Source: Paucibacter sp. DJ2R-2 | GTDB lineage: Bacteria; Pseudomonadota; Gammaproteobacteria; Burkholderiales; Burkholderiaceae_C | NCBI RefSeq assembly: GCF_025717675.1 | Contig: NZ_JAJIRT010000002.1 | Coordinates: 62,001-126,000 of the forward strand | Reading direction: 5' to 3' | DNA length: 64,000 bases | Part shown: positions 59,914-64,000 of the stretch, one piece after another | Layout of the letters: each line of letters starts with the position of its first letter | Numbering within the stretch: position 1 is the stretch's first letter | Notes under the pieces: model-generated | Seen by the model: only the letters and a program-made list of their open reading frames with translations | What the model was told of the DNA's origin: nothing | Databases searched by the model: none | Made by a program: the position numbers and the translations under genes

Positions 59914-61748
59914 TCCGACAACCCCCCCAGCATCTTCATGATGCTGGCCGTGACGTTCTTCAGCTCTTCGTCAATCACGTGCAGGCTGCGCGGCGGTTCG
60001 AAGACGTAGAAGTGGCGATTGAACGGAATCTCGTAGCCGACCTTGCTCTTCTCTTCGTCAATCCAGGCGTCCGGCGCATGCGGCAGCACCTCGCGCTTGA
60101 AGTAGGCTTTGATGTCTTCGCCGAGCGGAACGTTCTCGGTGTCGCGCAGCGCGCTGTCGGGTTGGGGCTTGCCCATCTGCTTGCCCTTGAGGCCGAGCAC
60201 GACCTGATTCTTGTCGTCGCGCAGCGGGCGCTCCACCGTGATGGTGGTGTAGCCGAAGTCCTCGTTCCTGAAGATGCGAGCGATGGGCACGCGCTTGAGC
60301 TGGCCACCCTCCGGAACGCTGGGCGCAGAAGCCCCGGTCGGCAGCACCCATTGCCCGGAGGCATTGCCTTGAGCGTCCAACACGGTCAGCAGCTCGGCCT
60401 CCATGAACTCGCCGAACAGGCGTGTCACGGTGGCGATATGCGCGTCGCTCATCTCCTTGCGCTTGGAGCCCAGGCTTTTACGCATCTTCTGCCAGAAACT
60501 GCTGGCATCGATTAGCTGCACGAAGCCCTTGCGGTCCGCCGGCTTCTTGTTGGACAGAATCCAGACGTAGGTGGCGATGCCGGTGTTGTAGAACATGTCC
60601 GTGGGCAGGCCGACGATGGCCTCCACCAGGTCGTTCTCCAGCACGTAGCGGCGGATTTCGCTCTCGCCGCTGCCGGCGCCGCCGGTGAACAAGGGTGAGC
60701 CGTTGAGCACGATGCCGAAGCGGCTGCCACCGTCCTTGGCCGGGCGCATCTTGGACAGCAAATGCATCAGGAAGAGCATGGAGCCGTCGCTGACGCGCGG
60801 CAGGCCGGGGCCGAAGCGGCCATCGAAGCCTTTCTTCTCATGCTCCTGGCGCACGGCCTTCTCGACCTTCTTCCACTCCACGCCGAAAGGCGGGTTCGAG
60901 AGCATGTAGTCGAACTTCGTGTGGGCATGGCCGTCATCGCTGAGGGTGTTGCCGACGACGATGTTCTCGACCGGCTGGCCCTTGATGAGCATGTCCGCCT
61001 TGCAGATGGCGTAGCTCTCGTCGTTGAGCTCCTGGCCGTACATGGTCAGCCGCGCCTGTGGGTTGTGCTCCAGCAGGTATTCGCCCGCCACCGACAGCAT
61101 GCCGCCGGTGCCGGCGGTCGGGTCGTAGATGGTGCGGACCACGGCATTGCCGGGCGACAGCACGTCGTCGTCCTCGATGAAGAGCAGGTCCACCATCAGG
61201 CGGATGACCTCGCGCGGGGTGAAGTGCTCCCCGGCGGTTTCATTGCTGATTTCGGCGAACTTACGAATCAGCTCCTCGAACACAGCGCCCATGGCCGTGT
61301 TGTCAACGGCCTCAGGGTGCAGATCGATGTTGGCGAACTTCTCAACGACGAGATAGAGCAGATTGGCTTTGGCCAAGCGCTCGACCTGCGTGTAGAAGTC
61401 GAAGCGCTCGAAGATGTCGCGCGCGGCCGGCGAGAAGGCCTGCACGTACGCATACAGGTTCTGGCGGATGTGGTCCTGGTCGCCCAGGAGCTTGACCAGG
61501 TCCAGCGGCGAACTGTTGTAAAAACTCTGCCCCGCCTTGCGCAGCAGGAAGGGTGCTGGGTTCAACCCGGCTTTGGACTTGGCTTCTAGTTCCTTAAGCA
61601 CGGCTGGCTTGGTGGCTTCCAGCACGCAGTCCAGGCGGCGCAAGACGGTGAACGGAAGGATGACGCGGCCGTATTCGGATTGCTTGAAGTCGCCGCGCAG
61701 CAAGTCTGCTACAGACCAGATAAAAGACGACAACGCTTGATGATTCAT
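59910..61748 (-). CDS. hsdM: Type I restriction enzyme, M (adenine methyltransferase) subunit
   Basis: A 612-residue N6-adenine methyltransferase. SAM-binding motif I is [15 protein letters not shown] (residues 209-223) and the catalytic motif IV is NPPF at 285-288, within [14 protein letters not shown]. It is somewhat longer than E. coli HsdM because of a C-terminal extension (about residues 480-612) with [20 protein letters not shown]. The start is ATG 61748. It is the first gene of the defence operon and reads away from the gene-free stretch to its right. Confidence 0.95.
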   Translation of the reverse strand: MNHQALSSFIWSVADLLRGDFKQSEYGRVILPFTVLRRLDCVLEATKPAVLKELEAKSKAGLNPAPFLLRKAGQSFYNSSPLDLVKLLGDQDHIRQNLYAYVQAFSPAARDIFERFDFYTQVERLAKANLLYLVVEKFANIDLHPEAVDNTAMGAVFEELIRKFAEISNETAGEHFTPREVIRLMVDLLFIEDDDVLSPGNAVVRTIYDPTAGTGGMLSVAGEYLLEHNPQARLTMYGQELNDESYAICKADMLIKGQPVENIVVGNTLSDDGHAHTKFDYMLSNPPFGVEWKKVEKAVRQEHEKKGFDGRFGPGLPRVSDGSMLFLMHLLSKMRPAKDGGSRFGIVLNGSPLFTGGAGSGESEIRRYVLENDLVEAIVGLPTDMFYNTGIATYVWILSNKKPADRKGFVQLIDASSFWQKMRKSLGSKRKEMSDAHIATVTRLFGEFMEAELLTVLDAQGNASGQWVLPTGASAPSVPEGGQLKRVPIARIFRNEDFGYTTITVERPLRDDKNQVVLGLKGKQMGKPQPDSALRDTENVPLGEDIKAYFKREVLPHAPDAWIDEEKSKVGYEIPFNRHFYVFEPPRSLHVIDEELKNVTASIMKMLGGLSE

Positions 61749-62566
61749 GGAAGCCCAAAAAAAGTAGAGGCACGCGGCCTCCAGAATCTGGCAATTCTCT
61801 CAGCAAACGTCTTCTCTCCCTGTCTCGGCCTACCGTAGCCCGCTGTCGCTGAATCGGGCGCCCAGCACAGGCCGCCTGTCGACTGGTAAGGGTTCGAAAA
61901 AGCATGGCAGCGGAAGGAAAAGTAGCTTGAGAAAGAGCCGATTGCACCTTGCAACCACCGTGAACTTGCAGCTAAACCAGAGTCAGGCAATGGCTGAAAT
62001 CGGGCCAACACCAAGGTCAGAAATTCTGCGGTCTGGCATGATCGCAGCGACCGAGAACCGTGGCATCCAAATGCTGGCGCTCAGCCTATCCTGCACTCAG
62101 TTTTTCTACTGTTCTTGGTCTTCAAGGCTGCGGCGAAACGCTGAAATTCAGGCCCAGATCACCGCCAATTCCTAACTTCTAGGGCACGCGGTGAGCTGAG
62201 TCGCTGGCCAACCGACAGCAATCAGGCGGATGTGGACCGAAACCGGACCATATCCGGACCAAAACCGGACCGTAAGCGAACCGTATCCGGACCGTATCCG
62301 GACCAAAAGCGGACCATATCCGGACCGTATCCGGACCCTTTTGAGCCCAGTGCACGTTTGGCCTCCCAGGCGCGACATCAAGTCGGCCTGAACGGGCTCC
62401 GGCGGCCCGGCATCGGGCGTGGCGGGTGTCAGCGGTGCCGGTCTGGCCAAAGGCCTGTCCGGCACGGGGGCGCGTTCATGCATCGCATGAAGGCATTGAA
62501 GCCCCCATCCGCTGACACGGGAGCGGGCCCGCCTCTCATCTTCCCTGCCGCTGCCGCAGCTGCCTT
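61749..62566. other. ~820-bp gene-free region between hsdM and fecR
   Basis: Frames crossing this area (up to about 165 codons at 62232-62735) contain repetitive DNA and have no family features. It must hold the hsdM promoter (on the right of 61748), which I cannot pinpoint. It includes the 11-bp repeat array at 62232-62341. Island DNA probably ends somewhere here, but no flanking repeat or tRNA copy is visible. Confidence 0.5.
62232..62341. repeat. Ten copies of an 11-bp repeat, CCGGACC(A/G)(T/A)A(T/A)
   Basis: Units follow each other without spacers from 62232 to about 62341: GTGGACCGAAA, CCGGACCATAT, CCGGACCAAAA, CCGGACCGTAA, GCGAACCGTAT, CCGGACCGTAT, CCGGACCAAAA, GCGGACCATAT, CCGGACCGTAT, and a last CCGGACC followed by CTTTT. 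The GGACC core is kept in nearly all units, and A/T-rich tracts recur every 11 bases, close to one helical turn. Confidence 0.9.
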
Positions 62567-63673
62567 TCAGCGCGGCGCCAGCTCCAAACGATCAGAGTGC
62601 TCTCTGACGTCCAAACCATGCAGTGCCGCCACAGCTCGCGCAAAGCTCGTACTGTCGCCCGTCCTGAACAGGCCACTGACTCGCAGCGCCTTGAGCCTGT
62701 CGGAATCGACGATCACGATGGGCTTCGAGCTATAGCGGTTCATCTCGGCCACGGCCTCATTGAGGGTGACATCATCAAACGAGGCCTGGCCACGTGTCCA
62801 GGCCACTGCCCGGCCCAGACCTGGTCGATCAACTCGCACCTTAGAGATCCGTGAAGCGGCCATTGCGCCATCAACGCGCACACGCTCCCCTGCAGTCATC
62901 ACGACCGGACCAGCACCCGCCGCTGCGGCCACCCGACCTGCCTGAGGCCGCAAGACAACCTGCCCCTCGATCAAGGTCACTTCGAGCGACGTGCTGACCT
63001 CTTGCATGCTCGGCTGCAAGCGCACGAGAAAAGCGGTTCCAGTCGCTTTGACCTCGGTCCCGCCCGCAGTCACCAGGAAGGGGCGGCTGGCGTCCTTGGC
63101 CACTTCGAACAGCGCCTCCCCGGACTCGACGACCACAAGCCGTTCAGACAAAGTCAGACTTGCCCGGACTTTCGTGGCGGTATTCAAAGACATGCGACTG
63201 CCGTCCTGCAGCATCACCACCCGGTGCTCCCCCACTCCCGTGGCATACACCTCTCCAGTTCGCCATGGCTGCAGCGCCAAGACCAGCACGGAGGCAAGCA
63301 CCAGGAACACCGCAGCCAAGGCCCATTGCATCGGCCAGGGGACTCTCAAGCGATGCTCTGAAACCCTTTCGGCACTGCTCCAGGCGTTGACGCAGGCACT
63401 GAGAGTGAGATTCGCAACCTCCTGCCATGTCTCCGTACACCGTTCAAAGGCAAGCCGATGCGCGGCTGACTGGGCCTGCCACGCCAAGCACTCGCGCACC
63501 ATAGCTGGCGTGCGGCTGGGGCCATGCAAACGGGCGATCCACACGGCAGCTTCAGCAGCGAGGTCTGGCGACACCAATGGCGGAGGCCGATCCCCGGCTT
63601 CTGCAGCCAACTCGTCTCGTCCACTATCCGTGCGCCCCGCCCTGCCCGGCACCGACTCAAACTCAGCGACCAC
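62567..63673 (-). CDS. fecR: FecR-family transmembrane sigma regulator
   Basis: A 368-residue protein of the FecR type: an N-terminal DUF4880 segment (AAEAAVWIARLHGPSRTPAM, RECLAWQAQSAAHRLAFERC), one membrane helix (MQWALAAVFLVLASVLVLAL), the FecR domain (GEHRVVMLQDGSRMSLNTAT) and a C-terminal DUF4974/STN-like part (ASFDDVTLNEAVAEMNRYSS). It passes a signal from an outer-membrane TonB receptor to the sigma factor. The start is GTG 63673, overlapping the sigma stop by one base, with GGAAGG before it; a TTG at 63679 is less likely. No receptor gene follows on the minus strand. Confidence 0.88.
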   Translation of the reverse strand: MVAEFESVPGRAGRTDSGRDELAAEAGDRPPPLVSPDLAAEAAVWIARLHGPSRTPAMVRECLAWQAQSAAHRLAFERCTETWQEVANLTLSACVNAWSSAERVSEHRLRVPWPMQWALAAVFLVLASVLVLALQPWRTGEVYATGVGEHRVVMLQDGSRMSLNTATKVRASLTLSERLVVVESGEALFEVAKDASRPFLVTAGGTEVKATGTAFLVRLQPSMQEVSTSLEVTLIEGQVVLRPQAGRVAAAAGAGPVVMTAGERVRVDGAMAASRISKVRVDRPGLGRAVAWTRGQASFDDVTLNEAVAEMNRYSSKPIVIVDSDRLKALRVSGLFRTGDSTSFARAVAALHGLDVREHSDRLELAPR

Positions 63674-64000
63674 TACCAACCTTCCATCCAGCTTGTCAGT
63701 TGCAGGGTGGCCTTGGCGACATGCTTCTCCACCGTGCTGATGCTCAAGCCATGATTCTGGGCAATCTCTTGGTAAGTCAAACCGTCGATCCGGTGCGACA
63801 GAAAAATTTCCCGGGTCTTATCAGTCAGGCGCCCTAACCCGAGACTCAGACGCGCCATGCGCTCCCGTGCCAGCACGATCGCCTCAGTGCCAGGAGCGGT
63901 GTCGAGCAGGACCACCTCGTCCACCATCAGCTGTTCGCCATGGCTGACGCTGGACCGGTGAGCATCAATGGACAGATTCAGCGCAGTCCGCATCAAGAAA
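63673..64000 (-). CDS. FecI-like ECF sigma factor, C-terminal part (runs off the window)
   Basis: The last 109 codons are inside the window. They contain the end of region 2/linker (FLMRTALNLSIDAHR) and the region 4 helix-turn-helix (KTREIFLSHRIDGLTYQEIA followed by QNHGLSISTVEKHVAKA). The wording TYQEIAQNHGLSISTVEKH is typical of FecI-type factors that control siderophore receptors. The stop (TAG) overlaps the GTG of fecR. The N-terminal part lies beyond position 64000. Confidence 0.9.
   Translation of the reverse strand, partial: FLMRTALNLSIDAHRSSVSHGEQLMVDEVVLLDTAPGTEAIVLARERMARLSLGLGRLTDKTREIFLSHRIDGLTYQEIAQNHGLSISTVEKHVAKATLQLTSWMEGW

Larger units (their letters stand above)
43138..62200. 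mobile_element. Integrated genomic island at tRNA-Pro (right end uncertain)
   Basis: The left end is defined by the half tRNA-Pro and the adjacent tyrosine recombinase. The contents are accessory: an IS3 remnant, unique hypothetical genes, a sigma/ImmA operon and a type I restriction cluster. Base composition is visibly less GC-rich than the flanking chromosome in much of the region. No second tRNA-Pro copy is seen up to 64,000; the end at 62,200 is only a guess based on the end of the defence operon and the gene-free stretch that follows. Confidence 0.55.

Noticed and set aside
62232-62341. CRISPR array or repeat protein at the 11-bp repeats
   Set aside because: Units are contiguous without spacers, and the 11-bp period does not keep a reading frame; frames crossing it have no ribosome-binding site or family features.

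Overview
The window is about 64 kb of high-GC DNA whose gene content and order (xseB-ispA-dxs, ppk1-sixA, recJ downstream of a phosphoglycerate-mutase-like gene, plsY-ridA, an Mce-type lipid ABC operon) fit a betaproteobacterium of the order Burkholderiales, probably in or near the Roseateles/Pelomonas/Rubrivivax group. The genus is inference from family resemblance; no search was possible.

Positions 1-35,750 are ordinary chromosome. They hold isoprenoid synthesis (dxs, ispA) with xseB, a Rieske oxygenase, a DMT exporter, a mercaptopyruvate sulfurtransferase, a universal stress protein, a ZIP metal transporter and a polyphosphate block (ppx, then ppk1 and sixA with a metallophosphoesterase). 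Next come recJ with its neighbours, a chemoreceptor, a ybaK-plsY-ridA-glutaredoxin unit, a V8-like protease, an AI-2E-type exporter, a PBP1C/alpha-2-macroglobulin pair, and a four-gene Mce transporter. Between the TonB-like gene and the glutaredoxin gene lie two tandem copies of a roughly 150-bp unit, each folding into four hairpins.

Positions 35,840-42,865 look like one stress regulon. An ECF sigma factor and a ChrR-like cupin anti-sigma (40,528-42,231) sit next to an operon for a secreted DUF4331 protein, a small lipoprotein, a secreted helical-repeat protein and a HupE/UreJ-type membrane protein with an EF-hand loop. A convergent SRPBCC gene lies on the other side. All three units are preceded by the same two-part motif, (T/G)(G/C)ATCC-N16-CGTA(T/A)G, which matches the TGATCC-N18-TAAG pattern reported for RpoE/ChrR systems. 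The anti-sigma lacks the usual N-terminal zinc-binding cysteines.

From 43,138 a genomic island begins. The 3' half of a tRNA-Pro(GGG) gene, cut exactly at the anticodon loop, is followed by a tyrosine recombinase and about 18 kb of accessory DNA. The island carries an Fe(II)/2-oxoglutarate oxygenase, an IS3-family remnant, small hypothetical genes, a sigma-like/ImmA-protease operon, and a seven-gene defence operon. In transcription order the defence operon reads hsdM, hsdS, a DUF262/DUF1524 nuclease, a HEPN-like protein, a winged-helix regulator, a nucleotidyltransferase and hsdR. A 26-bp near-palindrome just before the winged-helix gene suggests that hsdR and the nucleotidyltransferase have their own repressor-controlled internal promoter. 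The right edge of the island is not visible as a second tRNA copy; a likely zone is the gene-free stretch 61,749-62,566, which contains ten copies of an 11-bp repeat. The window ends in a fecI-fecR pair whose receptor gene is not next to it.
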